A stretch of 64,000 bases of DNA, taken from assembly GCF_003287895.1 (NCBI RefSeq), contig NZ_CP030280.1, positions 40,001 to 104,000 of the forward strand. Direction: 5' to 3'. Numbering within the stretch: position 1 is the stretch's first letter; every line of letters begins with the position of its first letter. This document shows positions 40,592 through 47,983 of the stretch, in pieces. Source of the DNA: Blautia argi. Its GTDB lineage: Bacteria; Bacillota; Clostridia; Lachnospirales; Lachnospiraceae. The translations under genes were made by a program, and so were the position numbers. Below the pieces are notes generated by a model that saw only the letters and a program-made list of their open reading frames with translations, ran no database searches and was not told the origin of the DNA.

Positions 40592-42052
40592 CTAACAGTT
40601 AGAAAGGGTTTCTTTTAAGAGCTTTTCTTTCATTTCCGGTGTCATGGATTTTAGCAATTCAAGCAGAAGTTTGTCATTGTCACTGGTAGGCTCCTGTGCT
40701 TCTGAATGGTGATTGTGTTCGGGTTCCTCTGTATCAAGGGTGTCATAAAATTCTTCATCCAGCTTCTTTGCATTAAGCCGTCTGTCTTCATCCACGATTT
40801 CAGAGTAAACATCTGTTACCATTTCTGCTTCGGCGTGACCTGTATCTCCCTGAACAGACTTAATATCGCCATGTGTCATTTTGAGCTTATATTTTGTGCT
40901 TAAATGGCGTAGGCTGTGAAAAACAACAACTTCAAAATTGTGTTCCTCACACAGCGTTGTAAATCTGTCCCGAACAATGCGGCTTTCTACGGGATTCCCA
41001 TTTTCAAGAGCAATAACGAGGTTATAATCGTTATAGGCACTTCCTAAAAACTCTTTCAATTCCTGCTGGTCTTTTTTGTATTGAACCAGTAATTGAGCAA
41101 GCGTTGTCGGCAGCCATACAGTACGATTACTTGTTTCTGTTTTGGGTGTCTTTAACACCAGCCTTGTGGTACAGTGGGGCTTCTGGGTTGGGAAAATTTT
41201 AATAATATCTTTTTCTTTCAGCTTTTGCATAGCTGATTGAGAAATTCTTGCCAGCTCCTTATTGACGATAACTCTTGCATTATTATTTGCAATAGCTTCT
41301 TCATCAATAATCACATCATCCCAAGTAAGCCCCGTAATTTCACCTACTCTTAATGAGCAGGCAAATGCCAAGTGCATACAAAGCAGGAGTAAATCATCAT
41401 CCACAAGTTTGATTGCTTCCTTAAATGTCTGTACATTCCAGACCTTACGTTTTACCTTTGGTACTTTGGGTAAGGTAGCTAAGGAAGCCGGATTCCGCAT
41501 TTTGCTGTCCAGATATTCCCAACGGATAGCCTGATTTAAGGCACAGCGGATAATATCATGGATTTTCTTAATGTTGGCAGGCTGCACACAGCGACCAGTC
41601 GCTTTGCGGTTAGCACGAGGAACTTCTGGAACACTTAACAGGTCATTGTAATATTGAGAAAGTTTTTTCGTGGTGATTTCATTTAATTTCCAATCTCCAA
41701 TAAGGGGATTGATATAGTTGTTAATTGAACTCAATTTACTGCTGTAAGTGTTGGCAGACCACTTCGATACGCCATATAGATTGACAAAAGTAACAAGAAA
41801 TTCCTTTAAAGTGATTTCATCATCTGGGGTATCTATTGCCTGCTCTGCTTCCTCACGCTGATGGGCGAATTGTTCTTCTAAAGGGACGAGAACATATCCG
41901 TAGGTTTGTTGATAAAATTCAATAAACGCTTTTCGTGCCTTTGCTTCTTTTTTGGTTTCTAGGGTGTCCCATTTCTGCTTTCTTTCGCCTGTATCATCCA
42001 TATACCAGTAAATAACTGAAAATTTTGATTTTCTTTGTTTGATTGAAGCCAT
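40592..42052 (-). CDS. int: Tyrosine recombinase / integrase (Tn916-like)
   Basis: A 486-aa site-specific recombinase. It has an N-terminal arm-binding domain, a core-binding SAM-like domain (about residues 85-160) and a catalytic domain. The catalytic domain shows Arg in C-S-L-R-V-G-E-I-T-G-L, H-S-L-R-H, His in G-D-T-G-H and the Tyr nucleophile in D-V-Y-S-E-I. A hydrophilic tail of about 55 residues follows. It is transcribed leftward, its end 230 bp from the intact tRNA-Arg, with the excisionase gene immediately upstream. The split tRNA makes the anticodon loop its likely target. Confidence 0.93.
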   Translation of the reverse strand: MASIKQRKSKFSVIYWYMDDTGERKQKWDTLETKKEAKARKAFIEFYQQTYGYVLVPLEEQFAHQREEAEQAIDTPDDEITLKEFLVTFVNLYGVSKWSANTYSSKLSSINNYINPLIGDWKLNEITTKKLSQYYNDLLSVPEVPRANRKATGRCVQPANIKKIHDIIRCALNQAIRWEYLDSKMRNPASLATLPKVPKVKRKVWNVQTFKEAIKLVDDDLLLLCMHLAFACSLRVGEITGLTWDDVIIDEEAIANNNARVIVNKELARISQSAMQKLKEKDIIKIFPTQKPHCTTRLVLKTPKTETSNRTVWLPTTLAQLLVQYKKDQQELKEFLGSAYNDYNLVIALENGNPVESRIVRDRFTTLCEEHNFEVVVFHSLRHLSTKYKLKMTHGDIKSVQGDTGHAEAEMVTDVYSEIVDEDRRLNAKKLDEEFYDTLDTEEPEHNHHSEAQEPTSDNDKLLLELLKSMTPEMKEKLLKETLSNC

Positions 42053-42071
42053 ATTATCTCTCCTTAAATGA

Positions 42072-42272
42072 TTATTCGTGTAACCATTTATCGAAAGATA
42101 TTTTAGATACTCTAATCATCCTGCCAGCTCTGATATAGTGAAATTGACCGCTTTTGACTAAAGCATATGCCGATTTCATGCTGATGTTTAAAAGAGCTGC
42201 TATTTCATCTACCGTATATGTCTTTTTTTCAGACGTTGTAATACCGTGTGTATTCTCTTTACCATCTAACAT
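42072..42272 (-). CDS. xis: Excisionase / helix-turn-helix DNA-binding protein
   Basis: A 66-aa MerR-like winged-helix protein with Y-T-V-D-E-I-A-A-L-L-N-I-S, S-A-Y-A-L-V-K-S-G and R-V-S-K-I-S-F-D-K-W-L, as in Tn916-type Xis/excisionase-family proteins. The ATG at 42272 follows AAAGGAG; a longer in-frame reading lacks a ribosome site. It lies 19 bp upstream of int and on the same strand, so both are probably cotranscribed and act together in excision. Confidence 0.88.
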   Translation of the reverse strand: MLDGKENTHGITTSEKKTYTVDEIAALLNISMKSAYALVKSGQFHYIRAGRMIRVSKISFDKWLHE

Positions 42273-42502
42273 AAGATTAAGGCTCCTTTCTATGATGGTA
42301 ACAGTAAAATACACCTCTCTAACACTTTGAGTATAACACAGGAAATTAAAGTTTTGTAGAGGTTCAGTGCATTTTACTGTGAGCAAGTCAGCCGAACAGC
42401 TTTCGCTAAAGCTCATGGGAATCTCACCCCTGCATGGTTCTCATCCAGCCGTACCCTTTGCCAGCGGTGCTACATCATCACACGGACTAAGGCTGTACGG
42501 AA

Positions 42503-42536
42503 GACTCAATTATAGGTTCGATTCCTATACGAGACG
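42503..42536 (+). pseudogene. tRNA-Arg(CCU), 3' half of the split gene
   Basis: GACTC, variable AATT, T-arm ATAGG-TTCGATT-CCTAT, acceptor ACGAGAC and discriminator G. It completes the 5' half at 39962-39999 with a perfect 7-bp acceptor. No 5' sequence able to pair lies directly upstream. It marks the right edge of the cassette. Confidence 0.87.
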
Positions 42537-42634
42537 GTTAATCAAGAGTGTTCGATTGTTAGCAGAAATGCAAATAACGGGGCGCTTTTTTCATTAGAAA
42601 AATGCATGAGCTTATTGCTTTGAGGATGATTTCC

Positions 42635-42865
42635 AGCTAACACAATAGAATAATTGTTAGCTGACAGCTAATAAAAAACAGTATTTTGCAAACAGGCTTT
42701 ATCAGGGATACTGCTAATATTTGGGTAAGTACCTGTTGTTACCATTGATTTGGGGATGTAAAATACGGTAAATTAAAGGAAAGAATGTTTGCAGAATATA
42801 ATTTGCAAATAAATATTAGCTGAAACAATAGAGAAATATATTAGCTGTAGCTAATAGAAAACGAG
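42635..42865. repeat. Diverged 48-bp direct repeats with TTAGCT/AGCTAA boxes
   Basis: Copies at 42635-42681 and 42818-42865 share the order AGCT.A-ACAATAGA-TTAGCTG-AGCTAATA-AAAAC-AG. The same box pattern recurs upstream of the XRE gene at 61343-61442. They look like regulator-binding sites in a conjugative-element control region. Nothing coding is seen in 42537-42940. Confidence 0.6.
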
Positions 42866-42918
42866 ATGCTCGTTTGGAACTGATTTCAAAAATAATCGGA
42901 TCCAGACGGGCATTTTTT
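42866..42918 (+). terminator. Terminator-like hairpin before the parB relic
   Basis: ATGCTCGTTTGGA pairs with TCCAGACGGGCAT (two G-T pairs) and is followed by TTTTTT. Confidence 0.65.
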
Positions 42919-42940
42919 AGTCTGACCGAAGAAGGAGGAA

Positions 42941-43123
42941 ATGATGACGGAAGTGATGAAAGAATTTATCCAGAAGAACGAAGGTGAAAAGATCATCGAA
43001 ATTGAGATTGAAAGACTCCGTTCTTTTAAAAATCATCCTTTTCAAGTAAAAGACGATAAAGAGATGTATTTGTTAAAAGAAAGTATAGAGAAGAGATGGG
43101 GTATGATCCAATTTGTAACATAA
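42941..43123 (+). pseudogene. ParB-like N-terminal fragment fused to regulator debris
   Basis: A 60-aa reading frame starts with M-M-T-E-V-M-K-E-F-I-Q-K and continues with I-E-I-E-R-L-R-S-F-K-N-H-P-F, the start of ParB/Srx proteins from conjugative elements. After S-I-E-K (about 43095) similarity ends. From there another frame reads I-I-G-E-G-Y-V-I-R-E to 43162, resembling the end of an OmpR-type response regulator whose kinase follows. A deletion has apparently joined a parB start to a regulator end. Confidence 0.6.
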
Positions 43124-43160
43124 TTGGAGAAGGCTATGTGATCCGAGAGGAGGGAAAGGT

Positions 43161-44249
43161 TTGAAAAGTAAATTCAGCTTAAAGATAAAATTGACAGCGA
43201 TTTCTATTTGCATTTTAACAATCATGTGTGTGGTTCTTGCTGTTTTTTCTATTTTTTCAGCTGGTAAGTTGATTGAATCTACAGATACGATTCCTGCTAT
43301 TCCTGTTGGAGAAAATCAGACAGAACAAATAATAGAGTCTGCTGCTGTACTTCCTGCAGAAGCTATTGGGAATTTTCAGGGAACAATGATAGTGGTTATG
43401 CTTTGTCTTGTCGCTCTGGGATCGGTTTTAACCTATGTATTTGCATCAAAAACACTAAAACCGCTGGAAGATCTTACTGTAGATGTCCAGAACATCAATG
43501 TTAATAATTTAAGTCAGCAAATAACAGTTCCTTCAACAAAGGATGAGGTTGCAGAGTTAGCGCTTGCTTTTCAAAGAATGATGGAGAAACTAAATCAGTC
43601 ATATCAAATTCAAAAAAGGTTTTCAGCAAATGCAGCTCATGAGCTACGGACACCACTTGCAGCTCTTCAAACCCAATTGGAAGTATTTCAGATGAAGCCG
43701 AATCGGGAAAAGGAGGAATACGAAACTTTATTCCAAAGCGTTGGGGAAAGTACAGAGAGATTATCAAATCTGGTTAAGGATCTTTTGACATTTACGAATG
43801 AACAGACAATTGAGAGGAGAGAGCCGGTTGAACTAAGAGATTTAATAGAAGAAATCCGTTTTGAACTGGAAGACAGTGCTGCTGAAAGAGGTATTAAAAT
43901 CCACATTTCCGGTCAAGGAGTTATAATCGGTGATGATCGGCTACTGCAAAGAGTATTTTATAATCTTCTTTCTAATGCAATAAGGTATAACACTGACGGA
44001 GGAACAATTTCAGTTGATATAAGCGATAGTAAGGTGATGGTAGAAGATACTGGAATAGGGATTCCAGATGAAGCCAAAGCACATATTTTTGAGGCTTTTT
44101 TCTGTGTGGATAAGTCCAGAAGCCGAGAGTTGGGAGGTAGCGGTCTTGGATTAGCTGTTGTAAAAAGCATCATTGAAAAACATGGAGGAGAAATTAGGAT
44201 AGAAAACAACGATCCGCAAGGAAGCAGATTTGTTGTAACATTCCATTAA
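43161..44249 (+). CDS. Sensor histidine kinase (HAMP-HisKA-HATPase_c)
   Basis: A 362-aa membrane kinase. Helices are at about residues 11-33 and 74-96, with a short external loop rich in Ile/Pro between. HAMP follows, then the phospho-acceptor F-S-A-N-A-A-H-E-L-R-T-P-L. The ATPase boxes are N-L-L-S-N-A-I-R-Y, D-T-G-I-G-I-P and G-G-S-G-L-G-L-A-V-V. The start is TTG with GGAGGG upstream. Its response regulator is reduced to a tail fragment, so it is an orphan here. It belongs to the cargo of the element. Confidence 0.9.
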   Translation: MKSKFSLKIKLTAISICILTIMCVVLAVFSIFSAGKLIESTDTIPAIPVGENQTEQIIESAAVLPAEAIGNFQGTMIVVMLCLVALGSVLTYVFASKTLKPLEDLTVDVQNINVNNLSQQITVPSTKDEVAELALAFQRMMEKLNQSYQIQKRFSANAAHELRTPLAALQTQLEVFQMKPNREKEEYETLFQSVGESTERLSNLVKDLLTFTNEQTIERREPVELRDLIEEIRFELEDSAAERGIKIHISGQGVIIGDDRLLQRVFYNLLSNAIRYNTDGGTISVDISDSKVMVEDTGIGIPDEAKAHIFEAFFCVDKSRSRELGGSGLGLAVVKSIIEKHGGEIRIENNDPQGSRFVVTFH

Positions 44250-44277
44250 CCATTTGAATAGAAAAATATTTTGAGAT

Positions 44278-44316
44278 AGAGGACACCGGAAGAATGGATT
44301 TTCCGGTGTCCTCTTT
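44278..44316 (+). terminator. Terminator after the sensor kinase
   Basis: AGAGGACACCGGAA and TTCCGGTGTCCTCT form a perfect stem, followed by TTATA. Confidence 0.82.
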
Positions 44317-44419
44317 ATATCAGCTTTATACACGGTAAAGTATATTCTGTATGTGAAACTATTGAAAACGGACCCTGCCAAAGTACTGCGGCAATAAATT
44401 ATAGCAAGGAGGAATCCCT

Positions 44420-44575
44420 ATGGGTAAAAAAGTCAATATTTTATCGAATGGAATTACAATATTGCTCTTGCTGATTGGGATTGTATTTCTGTTTCTTGGC
44501 ATTTGGCGAGAGGAATATACTATTGTAATGGAAAAGGCAATTAATATATGTTTGGAGTGTATCGGAATTGGATAA
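44420..44575 (+). CDS. CD1871A-type small CXXC membrane protein
   Basis: A 51-aa protein with one transmembrane helix (about residues 11-29) and a C-terminal I-C-L-E-C-I-G-I-G carrying a C-x-x-C pair. This matches the small CXXC proteins annotated as CD1871A family in clostridial mobile elements. AAGGAGG precedes the ATG. It overlaps the next gene by 8 bp, so the cysteine pair probably serves the adjacent iron-sulfur protein as a redox or maturation partner. Confidence 0.78.
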   Translation: MGKKVNILSNGITILLLLIGIVFLFLGIWREEYTIVMEKAINICLECIGIG

Positions 44576-45434
44576 TAAAATAAAAAAATCAGAACGATTC
44601 CGCCGTTGGATGCAGGTTTTATGGGCGGTTATTACGAATAGTTATATAATTGGTTTTATACGTGGAAAAATTTATCAGGGCAAAATTAAGAATGTATGTG
44701 TGCCAGGAATGAATTGTTATTCCTGCCCTGGCGCTGTTGCATCATGTCCTATCGGAGCATTACAGGCTACGCTTGGAAGTTATGAATATAAATTTGCTTT
44801 TTATGTATCAGGTTTCATGATTCTGATCGGAACTATCATGGGACGTTTTGTGTGTGGATGGTTATGCCCTTTTGGCTTGATTCAAGATGTATTAAATAAA
44901 ATACCACTTCCTTCTAAGTTGAAAATCCGCACATTTAAAGGTGACAAACAACTGCGCTGGTTAAAATATATAATTCTTGCCGTTTTTGTTGTTTTAATGC
45001 CATTATATTTTACAGATATGATCGGACAGGGATATCCTTGGTTTTGCAAAGTGATTTGCCCGGTTGGAACATTAGAGGGAGGAATACCACTGGTGTTGAT
45101 GAATAAAGCCATGCGGGCTACCGTAGGATGGCTTTATGCTTGGAAAAATGTCATTTTGATTGTGACGATTTTGATTTCAGTTATTATTTATCGTCCGTTT
45201 TGCAAATATATCTGTCCGTTAGGAGCAATATATTCTTTATTTAATCCAGTTTCAGTTTTTAGATATCGTGTTGATTTTGAAAAATGTATTCACTGTGGAG
45301 CTTGTGCGAAAATGTGTCCAATGGGCTGTGACCCGGCAAAGAATGCTAATAGTCTGGAGTGTATTCGTTGTGGAAAATGTAAAAATATATGTCCAACTCA
45401 GGCAATTAGATGCACTGTATTTTCGAAAAGATAA
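44568..45434 (+). CDS. Membrane 4Fe-4S ferredoxin-type protein (NapH/CcoG-like)
   Basis: A 288-aa electron-transfer protein with four to five helices, paired C-G-W-L-C-P and C-K-Y-I-C-P motifs as in NapH/YccM-like proteins, and two classical ferredoxin clusters at the C-terminus (C-I-H-C-G-A-C-A-K-M-C-P and C-I-R-C-G-K-C-K-N-I-C-P). The start is TTG at 44568 inside the CXXC gene, implying coupling. The electron donor and acceptor are unknown. Confidence 0.88.
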   Translation: MDNKIKKSERFRRWMQVLWAVITNSYIIGFIRGKIYQGKIKNVCVPGMNCYSCPGAVASCPIGALQATLGSYEYKFAFYVSGFMILIGTIMGRFVCGWLCPFGLIQDVLNKIPLPSKLKIRTFKGDKQLRWLKYIILAVFVVLMPLYFTDMIGQGYPWFCKVICPVGTLEGGIPLVLMNKAMRATVGWLYAWKNVILIVTILISVIIYRPFCKYICPLGAIYSLFNPVSVFRYRVDFEKCIHCGACAKMCPMGCDPAKNANSLECIRCGKCKNICPTQAIRCTVFSKR

Positions 45435-45532
45435 AACAACTTCATGCTGTATTTGAAGAGAAGATATGCTATTATTTATAGATATAGAAGTAACGAAAAA
45501 ATCGTATATCTTATATCTGATGGAGGCAAGTT

Positions 45533-46117
45533 ATGACAGAAAGAGAAAAAATGTTGGCAGGGGAACTGTATGATTGCGGAGATCCTGAATTATTAACACA
45601 ATGGCATATAGCAAAAGACTTGGTTAGAGATTATAATCAAACAAGCTCAGCTGATGAGAAAGAAAAAGAACGAATATTAAATGAACTTCTTGGAGGAAAA
45701 GGCAAAAATCTATGGATAACAGCACCTTTTTATGTTGACTATGGTAACAACATCTATTTTGGAAATAATTGCGAAGTCAACATGAACTGTACTTTTCTTG
45801 ATGATAATACGATACGAATTGGAGATAATGCTCTAATTGTGCCTAATGTACAAATATATGCGGCATTTCATCCAACAAATGCAACGGATCGCTTTGGAGA
45901 ACCAAAAGAAGATGGTTCATTTGAATTCTGTAAAACACAAACAGCGCCTGTTATCATAGGCAATAATGTATGGATCGGAGGCGGTGCTATTATCATGCCG
46001 GGAGTTACGGTCGGAAATAATGTTGTTATAGGTGCAGGAAGTATTGTCACAAAAGATATTCCAGATGACGTGATAGCTTACGGAAATCCATGCAGGGTGG
46101 TAAGAGATAACAAATAA
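45533..46117 (+). CDS. Sugar O-acetyltransferase (LacA/Maa, hexapeptide repeat)
   Basis: Transfers acetyl from acetyl-CoA to a sugar hydroxyl. The 194-aa protein starts M-T-E-R-E-K-M-L-A-G-E-L-Y, the Mac-domain hallmark. It carries left-handed beta-helix repeats (I-Y-F-G-N-N, I-R-I-G-D-N, V-I-I-G-N-N-V-W-I-G) with the catalytic His in Y-A-A-F-H-P-T. The exact acceptor, maltose or galactoside, cannot be told. Confidence 0.92.
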   Translation: MTEREKMLAGELYDCGDPELLTQWHIAKDLVRDYNQTSSADEKEKERILNELLGGKGKNLWITAPFYVDYGNNIYFGNNCEVNMNCTFLDDNTIRIGDNALIVPNVQIYAAFHPTNATDRFGEPKEDGSFEFCKTQTAPVIIGNNVWIGGGAIIMPGVTVGNNVVIGAGSIVTKDIPDDVIAYGNPCRVVRDNK

Positions 46118-46143
46118 TATTCAAATACGTAAAATAATAAAAT

Positions 46144-46189
46144 GAAAAAGCATTACGGAGTAATAGAAGTATCTTCGTAGTGCTTTTTT
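46144..46189 (+). terminator. Terminator after the acetyltransferase
   Basis: AAAAAGCATTACG pairs with CGTAGTGCTTTTTT across a 20-nt loop, ending in six T residues. Confidence 0.75.
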
Positions 46190-46219
46190 CAATTCACCAC
46201 TTGACTTTGTGGCAAAGAA

Positions 46220-46480
46220 TTGATGAGCCGGGATGAGCTGGCTGTAATGGATGGAAATAAATGTATCTTACAGCTTCGAGGTGTGCGACCATTTCTCAGT
46301 AATAAATACGATATTACAAAACATAAGAGATATAAAGAATTGGCGGATGCGAATCCAAAGAATGCATTTGATGTGGAAAAATATCTGGAGCATAAGCTGG
46401 CATTTTCGCAGGATACGGAATTTGAGGTGTATGAAGTAAATGTAACGGAGGAGGATGTGAAAGAGAATGAAACAGAATAA
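46220..46480 (+). pseudogene. VirD4/TraG coupling protein, C-terminal fragment
   Basis: About 86 residues with L-M-S-R-D-E-L-A-V-M-D-G-N-K-C-I-L-Q-L-R-G-V-R-P-F-L-S, split here only for reading, match the extreme C-terminus of type IV coupling proteins in Firmicute conjugative elements. The ATPase part is absent and an in-frame stop lies just upstream (46204). It is followed by a Maff2 remnant, the normal next gene, so both are leftovers of a deleted transfer region. Confidence 0.75.
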
Positions 46481-46488
46481 AAAGCGTT

Positions 46489-46528
46489 AGAGCATGTAGA
46501 AATCCATCTATGTGCTCTATTTTTTTTA
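46489..46528 (+). terminator. Terminator after the VirD4 relic
   Basis: TAGAGCA-TG-TAG pairs with CTA-TG-TGCTCTA around an 8-nt loop and is followed by eight T residues. Confidence 0.75.
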
Positions 46529-46696
46529 ACGTTTTTTCAAGAAAAAGTCCTAACAGTCAGGTGGAAAGGAGACGAAAGTGAAGATAAAAATAAGATCCCC
46601 TTGTAAATAAAACAGGTAAAAAAGAGGTCTGAATAATAGGGAAAGGAGAGAAAAACGCTGACAGACCATGAAAACAGCGTTTGTTCAGAAAAGAAT

Positions 46697-46837
46697 ATGG
46701 GATTTTTCGGAAGTGCAGTTACAATCTTACAGACATTAGTTGTAGCAATCGGTGCTGGTCTTGGTGTCTGGGGTGTCATCAACTTGATGGAAGGTTATGG
46801 TAACGATAACCCCGGAGCAAATGCTCATGTACGGTAA
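46697..46837 (+). pseudogene. Truncated Maff2 family membrane protein
   Basis: 46 residues beginning M-G-F-F-G-S-A-V-T-I-L-Q-T-L and including A-G-L-G-V-W-G-V-I-N-L and E-G-Y-G-N-D-N-P-G-A are clearly Maff2, a small protein encoded after VirD4 in these elements. Full Maff2 is about 65-70 aa; here it breaks after the glycine-rich helix and ends A-H-V-R. A different short frame (46827-46928) follows the break. This is a deletion junction. Confidence 0.72.
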
Positions 46838-46909
46838 GGAAGCAAGCAACCGAAAACAAGAGATAGACCGCCAGCACTACACTATTCCGAACCAAAGACC
46901 AAAAGATAA

Positions 46910-46951
46910 GCATTGTGGGAAAATCTAAACTTTTGGATTTTCCTACAATGC
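46910..46951. repeat. 16-bp-arm hairpin
   Basis: GCATTGTGGGAAAATC and GATTTTCCTACAATGC flank a 10-nt loop, with one G-T pair. No T run follows. It could be a terminator relic, an end of a lost insertion or a protein site. The stretch 46838-47099 otherwise holds no convincing gene. Confidence 0.55.
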
Positions 46952-47099
46952 CGACTACGGCGGAATCCCTCCCACTCCTTATATCTTTCTTTCCGTATAC
47001 ATTGAATTTGTATTTAGTAAATGCTATAATGTCCCTATTCAAATTATAAATGTGTTGAATTAGTTACATGTACATATTTTTTGTGCCGGAGGAAGTGAA

Positions 47100-47621
47100 A
47101 TGAAACAAAAAATTTATCTCATTACAGGCTTAATGGCTTCTGGAAAATCTACAGTTTCCGATTTACTGGCAAAATCAATAGAAAAATGCGTCCATCTTCG
47201 TGGTGATGTGTTCCGAAAAATGATTATTTCAGGCAGAGAAAATATGTCAGCTACCCCATCAGCGGAAGCAGTCCGCCAGCTGTACCTTCGATACAAATTG
47301 ACTGCTGATGCGGCAAGGTCATACTTTGACAACGGCTTTTCTGTAGTGATCCAAGATAACTACTACGGTGATGAATTAAACCGAATGATAAATTATCTGC
47401 ATAAATACCCTGTTGAGGTTGTCGTTCTTTGTCCAGATGTGGAAACAATAAAAGAAAGGGAACGATACAGGGAGAAAACAGGCTATTCCGGCTTTACGGT
47501 TGAAACCTTATACGATACATTTATGCAGACAACACCACGGATCGGCTTTTGGCTGGACAATTCCAATCAAACACCACAGCAGACAGCAGAAACCATTCTG
47601 AACACCAGGAAGCCGGTATGA
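47100..47621 (+). CDS. P-loop kinase, chloramphenicol phosphotransferase/zeta-like
   Basis: A 173-aa AAA-type kinase with Walker A G-L-M-A-S-G-K-S-T at residues 9-17, H-L-R-G-D-V-F-R (catalytic Asp region) and an Arg-rich lid (K-E-R-E-R-Y-R-E-K-T-G-Y). This arrangement is shared by CPT-type phosphotransferases and zeta toxins. No antitoxin-like gene lies beside it. Substrate is unknown; position upstream of the tet gene suggests it is part of a resistance or stress cargo segment. Confidence 0.7.
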   Translation: MKQKIYLITGLMASGKSTVSDLLAKSIEKCVHLRGDVFRKMIISGRENMSATPSAEAVRQLYLRYKLTADAARSYFDNGFSVVIQDNYYGDELNRMINYLHKYPVEVVVLCPDVETIKERERYREKTGYSGFTVETLYDTFMQTTPRIGFWLDNSNQTPQQTAETILNTRKPV

Positions 47622-47718
47622 TTGTTACATATAAGGGGAAGAAAAATTTCTTTTAAGTACTTTCTTTCCTAAAACTGATGTGATATAATAGCTTCATTCC
47701 AGAAAAGGAGTAAAAAAT

Positions 47719-47742
47719 ATGCGGCAAGGTATTCTTAAATAA
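47719..47742 (+). CDS. tet leader peptide MRQGILK
   Basis: Seven codons after AAAAGGAG. The same heptapeptide is known upstream of tet(M)-type genes. Its coding sequence forms one arm of the 12-bp inverted repeat of the attenuator. Confidence 0.75.
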   Translation: MRQGILK

Positions 47743-47879
47743 AACTATAATCAAATAGTGGGAACAAAGAATTATGATAGCTCCTTTTGTGGGGGGCTTG
47801 GTTTTTTGTACCCAATTTAAGAATACTTTTGCCTTATCAATTTTGACATATTCAAAAAACAGCAATCACAAATAGGTGT

Positions 47880-47909
47880 ATGCTGTATATGTGTATGTCC
47901 GCAAATTAG
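47880..47909 (+). CDS. Second short tet leader frame
   Basis: Codes M-L-Y-M-C-M-S-A-N and stops at the foot of the terminator stem. In tet(M) the matching frame (starting M-L-C-M-P-M) runs through the terminator; here it ends earlier. Translation is uncertain, as no clear ribosome site precedes it. Confidence 0.45.
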   Translation: MLYMCMSAN

Positions 47910-47983
47910 AATCCCCAGTGGTAAAAGTATTTTACTGCTGGGGATTTTTATGCCCTTTGGGGCTGTAAAGGGAGGACAATCAC

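Larger units (their letters stand above)
40000..42502. mobile_element. 2.5-kb integrase cassette inserted in the tRNA-Arg(CCU) anticodon loop
   Basis: The insert is defined by the two halves of the split tRNA; AAG occurs at both edges (39998-40000 and 42501-42503), leaving the exact cut ambiguous by 3 bp. It contains a second orphan tRNA-Arg 5' half, a complete tRNA-Arg(CCU), a tyrosine integrase and an excisionase, and no transfer genes. The left 200 bp (40001-40202) and right 230 bp (42273-42502) hold no gene. It may be a minimal integrative element or the residue of a larger one. Confidence 0.75.
47684..47950 (+). promoter_or_regulatory. tet promoter and transcription-attenuation leader
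   Basis: An extended -10, TGATATAAT, ends at 47689. Downstream is leader peptide M-R-Q-G-I-L-K. GTATTCTTAAAT (47729-47740) is exactly complementary to 47815-47826. A second short frame follows at 47880-47909. A strong terminator, AATCCCCAG...CTGGGGATT with T run, lies at 47909-47950. This layout matches the known tet(M)/tet(W) leader, in which drug-slowed ribosomes on the leader favour read-through. Regulation by tetracycline is therefore inferred. Confidence 0.85.

Noticed and set aside
42512..42528. AGGTTCGATTCCT shared between 40284-40360 and 42503-42536 as an attL/attR direct repeat
   Set aside because: It is the conserved T-arm of any tRNA. The edges of the insert are better set by the split halves, which share only AAG.
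46779..47042. Leftward open frame across the Maff2 break
   Set aside because: It overlaps recognisable Maff2 coding sequence and the hairpin, and its product matches nothing known.
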